Shown piece by piece: positions 35,674 through 47,800 of a stretch of DNA of 64,000 nucleotides. Position 1 is the first letter of the stretch. Each line of letters begins with the position of its first letter. The stretch spans positions 16,636,385-16,700,384 of the forward strand of contig CM067084.1 of the NCBI GenBank assembly GCA_034008185.1. Reading direction: 5' to 3'. This stretch comes from Gorsachius magnificus (lineage: Eukaryota; Chordata; Aves; Pelecaniformes; Ardeidae). The notes under the pieces are model-generated. The model searched no databases. It had not been told where the DNA came from and was given only the letters and a program-made list of their open reading frames with translations. A program made the translations under genes and the position numbers.

Positions 35674-38600
35674 GTAAGCTTTGATACATCTCTGCATTTC
35701 TAAGTGTTGTCTAAAACGATCTGCTAAGCTTAATGGGTAGCGTGGAGTTAAGCATGAAAGAACAAATAGCTTAATTCTAAAGAATATCCTCTATACACTG
35801 TATGCTTTTGGCTATTTTATACTCGATAACTACTCCTGTTCACAGATAAACTGACATTTCAGAATGCATATTTCTTGACAATAGTGGTGCTTCTGTGTGT
35901 ATAGTACGCAAATAGATTTTCATTATGATATTTTCATATGGTTTTTTTCTGAGCAAAAGTGATACAAGACTGGAAAAGAGAAAGCCCAAGCTGTTTTTAG
36001 CTCTTCCATTAAGAAATTTGGCTAGGGTCTGAATTAATTGTTCTGTATCTTCAATTTTCTTGGAGTTCACAGAGTAAAAAGAAGACATTACTATACTCTG
36101 AATTTTATGGGTAAAAGCGTTATGAGAGCACCAGCTATTAACATTTCCTTTGTTTTCAGCTGAATGTGTGTTATTTTAAGCCTTTGCATTTGAGGTAATA
36201 CTGAAAATAGACGTTGTTGCTGCTGCTGTGGCAGGTGCCAGTTGCTAAGGTGCCTTAAATGTACAAGGTACTGTCCAGAATATCATTGCATGTAATCTGG
36301 GATCTGAAATAAAAAAAAAAAAAAAAAAGTCCCTTATTGGTCTCTTTGTTTAGATACTCCTTTGGGAGTCCCTCATGTCTAAGCTGACTTCTGGAACTGG
36401 ATGTTTGAGGTACTTTGCCTGTACTGGGAGGGTAGGCAGCGTCTCGCTTGCTCTTATTGTAAAAAAAGTGCTTTGGAAAAATTCCAGGTTGTGCTTTTTC
36501 CTCTCTTCTTTCTTAAGCACTCTGAGCATTGAAATAATTACTTCTTTCAAAGGTTAACAGTGTTGAAATTGTCTATCTAAGTCAAGTCTTATCTGCTCTA
36601 AATAATATCTGTCTCAGGTTTTTCTCTCCATGTAATTATGCTGCCTCCCTGAATGATACAGGTTGGGCAAAGCTTCTGTTGGCATAGCTATATCCACATG
36701 GTGGGTTTTGTTGGCTTAGTGGACTTGGGGTGTAATGCTGCCTTCACACACACATTGAGCAGATACAGTATTGTTCTGTTGGAAAAATACTGTGCAGCAG
36801 ATGTGCAGCAGAGGTGCAAGTTCTAAGCGATAAATATTCCAAGAGTTGTAAGCTATGCTGTTCATTTTGGACCTTATAAATAAATGTAAACCTTGCAGTA
36901 AGCTCATCATTTTGAAGCTCTTGCAGTGACCACGCAAATTTAAGAAAGTGGAGAGTGAGTGAGCAGAGCCAGTGTTTGAATAACTTATGGAGGTTGATGT
37001 TGAATTATGCATATTCAAATCACTAGATCACCACAGATTAGCACCATCTTATCCTTATGCCAGCTCAGCCTTTAAAAACTGGACATCAGTTTCATGTCTG
37101 AAACATTAGTCATAGCGGCAGGGAATGGAAAGTACATCAAAATGATGCTGCATAATTTTCCACGATTCCTTGTTTTTATGCCTTCTTTAGAACTAGAAGG
37201 CTATAATTTTTTTAAGGGATTTCTGTCATTTCACTGTTATTTCTGACAGTGAACTTGCTATCAGTGGTCTGCCTGCAGCAACTTCTCCCACACTAGAGAT
37301 GCTTCCAAGACGGAAGAAAGTGTGACCTCTGTGTATTTATAGCAAAGGCAATGGAGAGGTGTGTGTTAAGGCATTACAAAAAATTTATAGGTGAATTGAA
37401 TATTTTGTTTTTACAAGTGAGCCGCCTTCATTTAGGGCGGACCAAGGACCTACTTTTAATGGCAAACAGGCTTATTGTCAGTCTAACACTCATTTTATAT
37501 TGTTGTTTTGAATTTCTATGCATTTTAGACTTTCTAAGAGTCTTGTGTTAGGTATTTTTATTTATAGCCCTGGTGAAGTCCTAGGAACAGTCACCACCTC
37601 TGGGTTAAAATACTTTCAGATATGTCATTCAGCCACTACTACACCTCTGCTCATTTTTAGCAGCTTCTGCTAATAGAAGTGAAGTTTGGAATTGTGGAAA
37701 AGTGGTGGAGTCAAGATGGAGGTACAAACAAACTTGAAGCAACACTTCACACTTCATGCATATGTAATTCATGGCTCTGGCAGACTGCAGAGAGGCATTT
37801 ATTTTCCCCTGTAGCAAATGAAATGACTAACAAACTTCCAAACTGTAGAAGCAATAGCCATCAACATTTCTGGTTTAAATAGAGTTAACTTGGTAGGCAA
37901 AATGGTAAAAAATTGTTAAGGTTCCTCAAATGTTTTTAAATTCCATCAACATTCATTATGTCTTGCATGGATAGCTTTATTGAAGGAGAGCCACAATTCA
38001 TTTTTGGGAGGAGACATAATTAATTGGGTTACTAGCTTTGAAATCCTGGTGCAGTCATTTCACTGTCATGACTCTGCTGAGTCCTAATCAAAGAATTTCT
38101 GTGCAATTTATGTGTGGAAACCCGGATCTGGGGACTTGCCCTGAGATAAGAATCTCATGCTTATTGCATAAGCTGTTGTGGTTTGATTTTTCTGTTTTGC
38201 TTTGTTTTTTTTGAGCTTTGTTGATATGTACATTTATTTCCTGCTAGCTAGAAACCAGTCATTACCACTTTCACCTTGTTTACAGGCTGCATATGTACTT
38301 CCAAACCATGGCTGTGAACCAATTATAGTAGGTTGAGGAGGGGATATTTTGCAAAATCAGACCAATGATGAGACTTGAATGCTGGAACTAGACTGTGCAG
38401 CTTGATGTTTCACTTAATCATTCTGCAATTCTAATGCTGGTTAAGACTAGAAGGGGAATAGAAGAGCATTAGGGAAGTAACTGTTTAGCTTTTGTTCTTA
38501 TCAGTTATAGATAAGTCTCTTCCAGACAGAGTACTTCTCAGCGTCCAGTCAGAAGATGAGCTGTAGTAGTAGATCTCTACTTTGAAAGAAACTGAGACAG

Positions 38601-41470
38601 TATTTTACCCAGGACCCACAGAATCACCTGCTGTAGAAGGGAGGCCAGTCTAGAGGAAAATGAGACCTGTGAATTGTCTTGCTTGCTTCTGTCATATGGC
38701 TCTAGGAGAAAGCCAGCCAGATATGCTGGGCAAAGTAGGAGTATGTTCAGGTTTGGTATTAAATGACCTCTCTATAGTTTTGTCTGGAATCACCATGTTT
38801 TGTGCGACTGGGTTGTGTGCACCAGCACTCTTGTTTCCCTTTGCTTTGCAGGTCTTTAAGGTAGTGTCATTCCATACTTGGCTGTCTTGTCCCCTTTTCC
38901 CTTCCCGTATTTATCTGGTATCCCTTGATTTCCTGTCCCATATCCTTTCCTTCACTAAAAAAAGCATCCAGAAATTCATGTTTGTGTCTCATCATTGTGT
39001 TCATTTTGCTTTAAGCTATACCTTTCCTTTGATGTTCCTTTTCTTCAGGTAATGAACTCAGGAGCTGGCTGCAGTTTGTGCTTGTACAATACTTGGAACA
39101 GTCTTTGCTTGGCCTTTAGGTAATCCTCTGATGAAAAGTGGTAGTCAACTTGGACCAAAAAAAAGTCTTGATTTCTCTTCTCCTCTCTCAAATGAGTTTC
39201 AAGGGTATAAATTAATTTTTCTTCCCAAGGTTTACACAGATTGGAAATATTAGACATCTCAGTTCTTCTGGTCTTACTTTCTGACTTGCAGTGAGGAAGT
39301 CCGCTCCATGGCAGCATGAAGAGCATGCACGTGTTCATCTTGCCATTTGTTGTAATGTTTTGGCATCTCGTTAGAATGAATGTCACTATTCAAAGGGCCT
39401 ATTTATTTGCCATTTAGAGATGCCTCAGTGGTGAAGTGAGCCATTTTGGTTTCTCAGTTCCCTGAACATTATTTTAAGAGGGGGGAAAAAAACCCCCAGG
39501 ATATAAAAAGAAGTCTAAGAAATGAAAGAAGATGAGGGAGGAGGTTGGAATAAAAATCTCAGTGGGACTGGAATATTTAAACCAGTGTATGGGGGAGGAA
39601 AGAATAGTGAGTACAAATAGCAGGATTGCAAAAACAGAAAGAAGATGAAAATTATAGTGAAAGAAAATTGGAAGAAAAAAAGAGAGGGGCTAGACAAAAG
39701 TCCCTTATGGAGACTGGGAAGCAAAGTCTGCTGAAAGGGAAGAAGCATGGTAAAAGATACCTTTTTCTAGAATTCAGATAACCTATGGGCAAAATTATCT
39801 CAAAGACATTAATTCTGAAAAACGCAATAGTTCCTATATATAAGGCAGATACAGTTTTCACTTGTTTTCTGTGTTAATCTTTTTATAAAGGGCAAAGATT
39901 TTACATACTTAAGACAAAATATGTCTTTGTTTTAGCTGTGTTTTGGTCAAAACAGTTCTACGGAGAAATCTTTTTTTATGAAGTATAAATGTTTGAATTT
40001 TTCTTACTTTAGGCACTTTTATGATTTTTTTTTTTTAAACTAAAAAGAGCTGACTCTTAAGGAACATCAATTGGGGAAAGATCAAATCTTTTTGTTTGTT
40101 TCAAAGACTACAGTTTTCTAAATTTTAGTGTAGTTTATGTGTAGTGAGAAGACTGTATATGCAATCTCTGCTCACGTTTGTGACTGCAGTTGATGACATT
40201 AAAAGGAACTGAGTCTGGATCGATACCTGGATTGGTATGCTGTTAGACTGCTCCAAAAGAAACAAAACATGTACTGTGAGTAACCATATTAGATTAAAAA
40301 AGAAAATCAAAACAGAAGTCATGTTCTCAGGGATAGATGCAGTCTGCTGAGATGCTGCGCTACAAATACATGGCATGTACAAATAATATGGACAGAGACT
40401 TCTGCCTTCTTGATTTTCCTACATTATTTCCCATTAATTTGGGGAAATTTTTCCCTCAACTTTATATGAAATTTCCAAGTGATATAGATCTCATCTGCCT
40501 CTGCCCACAGGCAATGTTCCTAAGTAAGTAAACAGAAATGATGATAAGGGAGTGGAATTCAGTTGACTAATATTTCCTTCAGTCCTGATGGTCAGGTTGC
40601 TGTGCTTGCATATGTGGAGGAGGAGGTAAGGAAGAAATCTTTATGGAGAATGCTAAAATGGATGTTCTTAAATACCGTTTTGTTAGTAAAAGAAAATATT
40701 CTGTGAAATGCTGCAGGGGGCATGGAGAGGGGAGAAGTTGTTGCACTCCTGAAGAGTTTAAAAAGTAAATTCTTATGCAGAAGCTGTGTGACATAAGAAT
40801 TATACTTTATTGCAGCTTTCAAAGGTTAAGTGAAGTACTGAATTTACAAACTTTTTTTTTCTTCATATTGGCTAAATTGACCTGAATGCCATCCTGTCTA
40901 ATCATTGCTAATGGATAATAGTGCAATATGTGCTTGTGTTTTGTACATACTCTTCAGAATTCTAGTAAGCTTTTGCCTTAACAGAGAGATTAGTGTATTT
41001 CAAACCATTTAACAGATTTTTGAATAAACAAGATGTGGCAGTCAGCTGATAATACTTTATTTCCACTATTTTTGTGTGCATGCCATTTATACTAATGAAG
41101 CAAAAGTACTTCATTGCAGAGGGTGCTGGACAAACAAATGAAAAGTACGTTCTTTGCCTCCGAAGACCCTACAGTCATAATGTAAGATAAACAATGTATT
41201 TTAACAAAAACAAAGAGCAGAAAATATTGTACAAAGAAATTATTATATAAATCCTTTTAACGGCAGGGAGGTCTGTGGAGAAGAAAATACTGGTGAGGCT
41301 GCATGGTCGGCTACAGTTGGAACAGTGTCATTTACGAAGATCTTGACATTTAATTCTGATGCTTTGTACAATGACAGTGTGGTAGGGGTCAAATGTAGGT
41401 TTTTATTCCCAGTGCATAATTATTTATATTTCTGTTCATAAATTTTGTAGAAAACTAGGTGTGACATATA

Positions 41471-41522
41471 TGTATTTGTGTGTGTGTATAAATGTTTATA
41501 TATTTATATATGTATATTTATT
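41471..41522 (+). repeat. TG/TA-rich microsatellite
   Basis: Alternating pyrimidine-purine tract with a short (TG)n core followed by TATATATTTATATATG-type sequence. Intronic, likely length-variable. Confidence 0.75.
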
Positions 41523-42592
41523 ACAAATGAAGGGTAGCTCAGGTTTACCTCTGGTGTGCTTGGCTGTGGTTGTTGCTTTTATTGGCTCCTGACTCAGGTT
41601 TGTAAGTGCCGTCTTTTATCTTCTCAGGACTTCTCACGCTCTTTGCAAGAGAAAATACCTGCAAACATTCTCCTTCTGCATTATTTTCCTTTTATTAACT
41701 AGCAGTATGTTATGTTTTAGAAAGCTAGGTAATTAGGTTGAGTATTTAATCTTTTAATTTAAAGGCTGCTTTTTTGTTGTTATTTTAAGTATTTCCTGTA
41801 ACTAAACAAGATACAAAAAGCTATTCTGTGTAGCTGTAACAGGGAGGACAACCTTTTTAAAGTACTCTCCTTGGTGTGAGTTACAGTAGGTGAGCATAGA
41901 AGAGAAGTTGAATCTGCTGTTTCTGCTGGTGCAGTGGACAAATGTGTAGGTATTTCAAGCCTGGTGTATGGTTAACTCTCTCATTTCCTTCAGTGAATAA
42001 AATGGATTGGTTGATAGCAGTGAATGGGCTGTGATCAGGAGTGTTCTTCTCATGAATTGTTAAATGGTGGAGCGAGACGTGATACAGTGGAAGCTGCAGT
42101 CTTTGTATCAGGAGTGCTACTTTTAGAAAGGCTGAGTCAACAAACTCATAAGTCACAAGTGATCAAAGGACACATGTTTTTAACCTTGGTATGGTGTTTC
42201 TTTTCCTTTCATCCTTACACAGCTGTCCTCCAGACTGTAATGTCATGTTTTAAAGGCTATGTTTAGTTTCTTCATTAAAGCTCAAACCTGAACTACATGG
42301 TTCAAGGTAGTCAGAACAAATGAGTGGCTATTAGGGTCCACAGATATATCAGGTTTGTCTGAAAATTCCCTCGGTTCTTTTGTCACTCTCATAGTTTGCA
42401 GTTTGTCCAGTTCCTTTTGTGTTAAGAGGAGCAGATAGCAGATATTCCAATTTTAGTATGAGATTGAGACTCACAGTGCCCGCAAATCCCTAAATGCAGT
42501 GTTTCATTTGCTTATGTGTAGTCAGGCTGCTAGGCAGATGGTCTCAGCAAATGATATCTTTGCAATAAAGAAAAGGCTGTCTTGGATGGATG

Positions 42593-42617
42593 TATTTATT
42601 TATTTATTTATTTATTT
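42593..42617 (+). repeat. (ATTT)n tetranucleotide repeat
   Basis: About six copies of ATTT. Intronic microsatellite. Confidence 0.9.
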
Positions 42618-42826
42618 CTAGAGCTTTGGAGTTTGGCTTACGGCCAAGGATGTTTCCTGTTTCTAGTTTTGACTTACACCCGGTTACTTTTCAGGCTGCA
42701 TCCTCTGTTGCACGGTAACTAAATAGAGTGTGCCAGGCAACATCAAGGCATTATTGATGCTTTCTGGTTGGTGGCCCTCTAGAAGCTTAGCTTCAGGTAG
42801 CTTTCAACTCTTGATCTGATTCCCTT

Positions 42827-42839
42827 CCCCCCCCCCCCC
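42827..42839 (+). repeat. C13 homopolymer run
   Basis: Thirteen consecutive C, a G13 run on the minus strand. Such runs are error-prone in sequencing, so its length should be treated as uncertain. Confidence 0.9.
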
Positions 42840-43911
42840 AATTATAATATTTGAATATTGTATAGAGGTGTTCTGTGGTTTGTAGTGGAATTCAAGCGTC
42901 AAAATCCAAAGCCTCAGAAAATCTGTATCCTGTGCAATCTCATAGAAGCCAGTGCACATCAAATCATATTTTACAGTGTATAGATGTTGAAGCGCAAAAG
43001 TCAGGATAACTACTCCGAGGCAGGCACAGCTGTGTTGGAGTGGACACCATGGTAACCTTGGGGAGGTAAGTTACTTAAGGGTTCTAATTAAACTGTTGAT
43101 AATTTTTATTGAAGAATTTGTAAACCTTTTTTCAAAAATATTTAATATGATTTTTAGAAATAATAAACTGTATCACATTTTGTACACTGAATACAGATTC
43201 TGTTTAGATGTCAAGGGTTTCTAGTGCATGTATTTTATATTTATTGAATTGTGTTTGAGGAACAGAGGAAGAAACAGATCATGTTGACCATGAACCAGAA
43301 TTGAAGCAGGTTGATCTAACATTGTCCACAGTAAAGTAAAATGCAAAAAAGTAAGAAACTACAGTAACAAAGGATCATTTTTTAAAGATTTCAGTACACT
43401 AGAAATTTTATTAAATGTTAGAATTGGTGCTGAAATCAGTTTTGAAATAAAACTTTTGTCCTAGCTCTCTAGAAGTTGATCTTTTGTAATTTCTATTATG
43501 ATTAAACTTTTAATAGCTCCAATTAGCTTCTGCAATCCCTTCAAATAGGGTAAAAAAGAATCTAGAACTGTTAATCTGATTGAATGTGGGTTTTACTGTT
43601 AAAAAATGGATTACAATTAGTGGCTGAGCTACCGCAATGTATTTTAAGATGCTTATTTTCACCTTGTGGTTCCTGAAATGCTTATATCTACAGTAAAATT
43701 ATAACTTGACATAAAAGACACTGTTGCTTTATGTTTGCAGAAAATGGCAAAATGAATGGCATCAATCACTGTTGTCTTTATCTTAGGCAGGAAAAAAAAC
43801 TTAGAAAGCCTATCAGGATAAGAGCATACTGTGGACCACTAAGACAGTTGGCCTCTTTTTTTTGAGCATTTGTGTGTCTAATATAAATACATATTTTTTG
43901 TTTTTCTACAG

Positions 43912-44160
43912 GTTGCTGGATCTAACCTGAATTGGGTTTGCATTACATTGAAAAGAAGCTAAGTCAATAAAAGACCATGGTGATGACCAGTTTCTCTTGC
44001 ACTATCCCATTAGCTGCTAATTTATAAAATATTCTTTGATCAGCATATATTATAACCGATTGTCATGGAAATGCAAGTAGTAGCATAGCCATAAAATGTA
44101 TAAGAGCATAGCAATGTATGTGGCCTAGGCATTTTATATTGTTCAATAAACATTAGTCAA
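43912..44160 (+). other. ARHGAP10: Candidate alternative last exon of ARHGAP10 (intronic polyadenylation)
   Basis: All signals of a terminal exon stand in order. A branch-like CTAAT has its A at 43881, 30 bases before the end of the AG. The tract ATTTTTTGTTTTTCTACAG ends at 43911. Spliced to the phase-0 end of the preceding GAP exon, the reading frame continues for 16 codons, VAGSNLNWVCITLKRS, and stops at TAA 43960-43962. AATAAA follows at 44145-44150, a likely CA cleavage point at about 44158, and a GT-rich downstream element at 44163-44182. The product would have BAR, PH and GAP domains but no Ser/Pro linker or SH3. Signals are seen; use in cells is inference. It could also be a decoy. Confidence 0.45.
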
Positions 44161-44182
44161 AATGTCTGTGTGTGTTTCTTTT
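44145..44182 (+). terminator. Candidate intronic polyadenylation site
   Basis: Canonical AATAAA at 44145-44150, CA near 44158, then TGTCTGTGTGTGTTTCTTTT at 44163-44182, the usual arrangement of hexamer, cleavage point and GU/U-rich element. An earlier AATAAA at 43966-43971 has no comparable downstream element. Confidence 0.5.
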
Positions 44183-44840
44183 ATTTACCAACTGCAAATC
44201 AAGTATGTATTGAAGGGAAATTACCCGAATAAAAACTTCTACCGATGATGTTCCTGAGAAATACTGTCCTCTAAACAATATAATTGTGGCTATACCACTA
44301 GCCGAATTTCAGAGAATTTGGAATGACCTTGCAGGTTCTAGGCTCCTTTGCAATTAGACAGCAACTTCTGGTACTCTGATTCTTGTTTGTGTATTCAAAG
44401 GAAATAGATGCCTGTTCTGTGTGGTAGGTGTTATTAGAGTGAATGGGGGTTTTGTCTTGCAACAAAATCATGGCACAGCTTTAAGCTGTTAATGATTTTT
44501 TATAAGTTTATCCTCATTAGCTCTATTACTAAGCCTCCAGGTTTTTTTACGCTCTTTTTCATCCCACTCTGTCCTTGCTGTTTGCCTCCCACTGATTTTT
44601 AGAGGAAATTTTAATTACCCCAGTGATACAAAGCAGACAGAGATGACCTGATGTCTGGGTCTTTTCCTAAAGTGATTCCTGGCAAACACTCTGAAATTCA
44701 TTAATTAGTTCTCCTTGAGACCAGAGAGAACAGATCGGTATTCTCTTGTAGCAGCAGAATCTAATCTACATTTCCATGTACAACTATACATCTAGTCATA
44801 AACTCGTGAATAGGCCAAGTTAAATCCTCCCGGCCATGTG

Positions 44841-44894
44841 TGGTGTGGTGTTTTTTTTTTGTTTTTTTTTTGGTTTTGTTTTTTTTTTTTTTTT
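44841..44894 (+). repeat. G/T-rich low-complexity block
   Basis: T runs of about 10 to 14 separated by G or GG, starting TGGTGTGGTG. Same style as the block at 29941-30006. Confidence 0.8.
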
Positions 44895-47800
44895 AAATTT
44901 CTAAAATCAGCTCTAGTAAGAGCTCGGGATCTAGAGTCCAACACTGTTGTTGCAGATTAAGGGGAATCTGGCAAAATTCCTTGGGCTGCTGCCATGTGGA
45001 TCTGCTGGTAGAATATGGTATGATAATATGTTGCATTTGGCTCATTACTCTCAAGAAATGCTTCCATAGACTTTGTGGGACAAAGGTTTAGGAATTTGGA
45101 ATGGTTGGTTATAGGGATGGTCCTAGGCTCACTGCTCTAGACAGAGCTGTTATTAGCGGTATATATCCAAGATGGTTTGTGGTTTGTTTAGCCTTGTAAA
45201 ATATCCGTTTTGTACTATTGCATAGAGAGAAATAGGTCAAACATACCAGTGTTTTAAATTGCTCAGCAAGAGTCTCATCTTTGTTGTTGTAACTTTTACA
45301 CTGCAGGCTTGAAGACTGCATTTTTAAATTCTGCTTTCATGTAAGATCAGACCTAAACAACCATTTAAAATACTGGACTAACTTGGGATAGGGCTGACTA
45401 ACAGTTGGATTCGTTGCTTGATAAAAATTTGAGTGCTACACGTGGTAGTCTTCTCCCCTATGTAAATAGTTTCACTGAGGTTCCAAGTTTGCCCCCAAGT
45501 AGGTCAATAGCAGGATGCCAGTGCTTTTCAGAACTAAATTGTAGAGAACTGATATTCTATACATCTAATGCAGTTTGGCCTCAGTCTCAAAAATTCTGTA
45601 ACACTGGATATGGCTGTGAAGTCCTTAAACTTTGAGGTTGGTTTAGGACATTTTTATTGCTTCTGGAGTAAGGTAATTCAATGAGTAGACTTCATTCTTG
45701 TCTTTACATGGGCATTAGTCTAAGCTGTGGTAACTTCTGCAGTCCAGATGTGTGATGGTGGTAGATCTGAGTTTTACTTGAAGGGAGGCTTTTTTTGGAG
45801 TAGCAAGGAGATCTTCTGTTAAATAGCATGTTCCAGTCCTGTTCTTCCATGGGAGAGCTTCTGTCCAATCGGGTATGTGTGGTTGTCTCGCCATGCATCT
45901 GATAGCAACAGCTTGCAGTGCAAGAAGATATTCTGAAACTTAGTCAGGTGTGGTCCCACGCTGTTGTGCAAGCCAGTCAGAACACAATGATGTTAGAACC
46001 GTTTCAGGTGCTCACCTTGTGTGTGTATGATTTTGAATTCCGTCTTCTGTGCATACACAGCGTGCATCTGGCAACAGGTCACTCACAGCAGGCATCTCTT
46101 ATTAGCTGTGAAACATTTATACTTCAATGGCATTTAAATAATTAATAAGGCTAGAAGCAAATTTGAATAAAATCAAACCCAAAATGCTTTTCTCCCCACA
46201 ACTGAAATAAAGCATGCCTCCAGCCCCCCATTCTCAGGCAGACGTTACAATGCTTCTGTCAGTGCAGCAAGACAGACATCCATTAAGGCACGATGAAAAG
46301 TCCTTGTCTATTTAAGTGGAAATAAAGCAAGAAAGAGAAGCTGAATGTTGTATGTGCGCTTCTTAGGGCAGAAGTTGACCTTCTGCTTGCTTTTCAGATG
46401 CTCACCTTTGCAAAAGTGTGGTACGAGCTGTAGCTTTGGCCTGTGACAGAAAGAGATTGCTGCTGCTGAAAAAGCAGGTCTAGTTATGGAGGGGCTGTAC
46501 TGGATTTTATTTTCCTCCTGAAAAGACAAAAATAAAATACCAAAGTAGGGATGAACGCAAACAGGAGCTGCTTGAAAGAGCAAAAATGACCCCAAATATA
46601 CTTTCTCGTGCAACACATGAGGGCAGGATGTTTCCTGTTTCTTTTATATAAAAAACCCCTAGTGATGTTTCTAGTGGTGGTTGTGTGTGTGGTTGGGGGG
46701 GTGGTGGTGTTTGTTTTTCTGTGCAGGGCAACTTGTGATACTTGGGGATTGTGTTGCTGAGCATGACAATTAGTCTTAATTTGCTCTGTGTGGGTAAACT
46801 TGCTCTGCAGATAGCCAAGAGGTTGCATTCTCTAGTTCATATCTAAATACTTCTTTCGGGAATCCCTTTCTTCTCTGTGGAGACAGGTGCTGAATGTGAG
46901 CACAAGGAAAGTGCTACAGTTTCTAACATTGCATCAGAGAAACGTAGGGGTGAGAGGGTGGAGTTGTGCGGACACCAGGCCTGGTCCCAGTGTGGAGAAC
47001 AAGTGGCCTTGCAAGCTCTCGCGAGGCGATCTCCACTCCCTAGAAAGCGATATGCTACATACTGACCTAATCCCATGAAAGGAAACTTCCTAAAGCAATC
47101 TGTTACAACAAGAAGTCGAGAGCAGAGTGAGGTGAAATAGGGGACAGGCCTGATGCCCGCCTGAGTGTCTTGCCTGCAGAAGGGAACTTCGACTGCCTGC
47201 CATCAGCCCAGCGCTGTGACTGGGTAGCACTGGGTTGCACCGAGCAGTGCTGTTGGGAAGCATTTGTTCAGAGCTCTGCCACTAAAAAAATTAAAAGTAG
47301 AGGTGATATGCTTATCCTGACAGTGAAAGAGAGGACTTGGTACCCCTAACTGTTGTTTTATTAGGGGAGAGGGATCTATTCTGGGCAGCTCGTGACTACT
47401 TGCCACCGGTATCACTATGGAGTCAGCTAGCATGCGCTGGACTGCCACTGTTTGAAGTGTGACTTCACTGCTTTCTTGTTGTTTCTCCTGTTTATTGTGT
47501 AGGGGGTTTCCCCCATAAAACAGAACAAACTATCAACCTTTTTTTTTCCACATCCTGTAGCTACTTTCAATTAGAAATCTACTTGGAGTCATACCTGTCT
47601 CCAATTCATTATACTGTTGCCTGTCTGGCATTGAGTATCACTGGGTAAGGATCACCTTTATGGCTTCCTTGATGCTATTTTGCTTTTGTGACTCTCTTAG
47701 TTTCTCATGCTAATAGTTCTAGAAGAGTATATTGAAATATTTGTGAGAGACGAGGAAAAAAACACTTAAGAACTTTACTGCAAACTGTGCAGGTCACCTA

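Noticed and set aside
38852..39048. Possible cassette exon in the 14.3-kb intron, open in phase 0 with AG before it and CAG|GTAATG after it
   Set aside because: The body is pyrimidine-rich like an intron tail, the 197-base length would shift the frame of the next exon, and the product is hydrophobic and resembles nothing in the family.
39045..39386. 113-codon open frame on the minus strand
   Set aside because: Not recognised as any protein, no splice or promoter context, AT-rich composition like the surrounding intron; open by chance.
43966..43971. AATAAA shortly after the stop of the candidate last exon
   Set aside because: No GT-rich downstream element at the right distance; the AATAAA at 44145 is much better placed.
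46484..46828. Overlapping minus-strand open frames of about 100-114 codons
   Set aside because: Several frames are open at once because of low-complexity G/T-rich sequence; the products are Thr/Pro/His runs without protein character.
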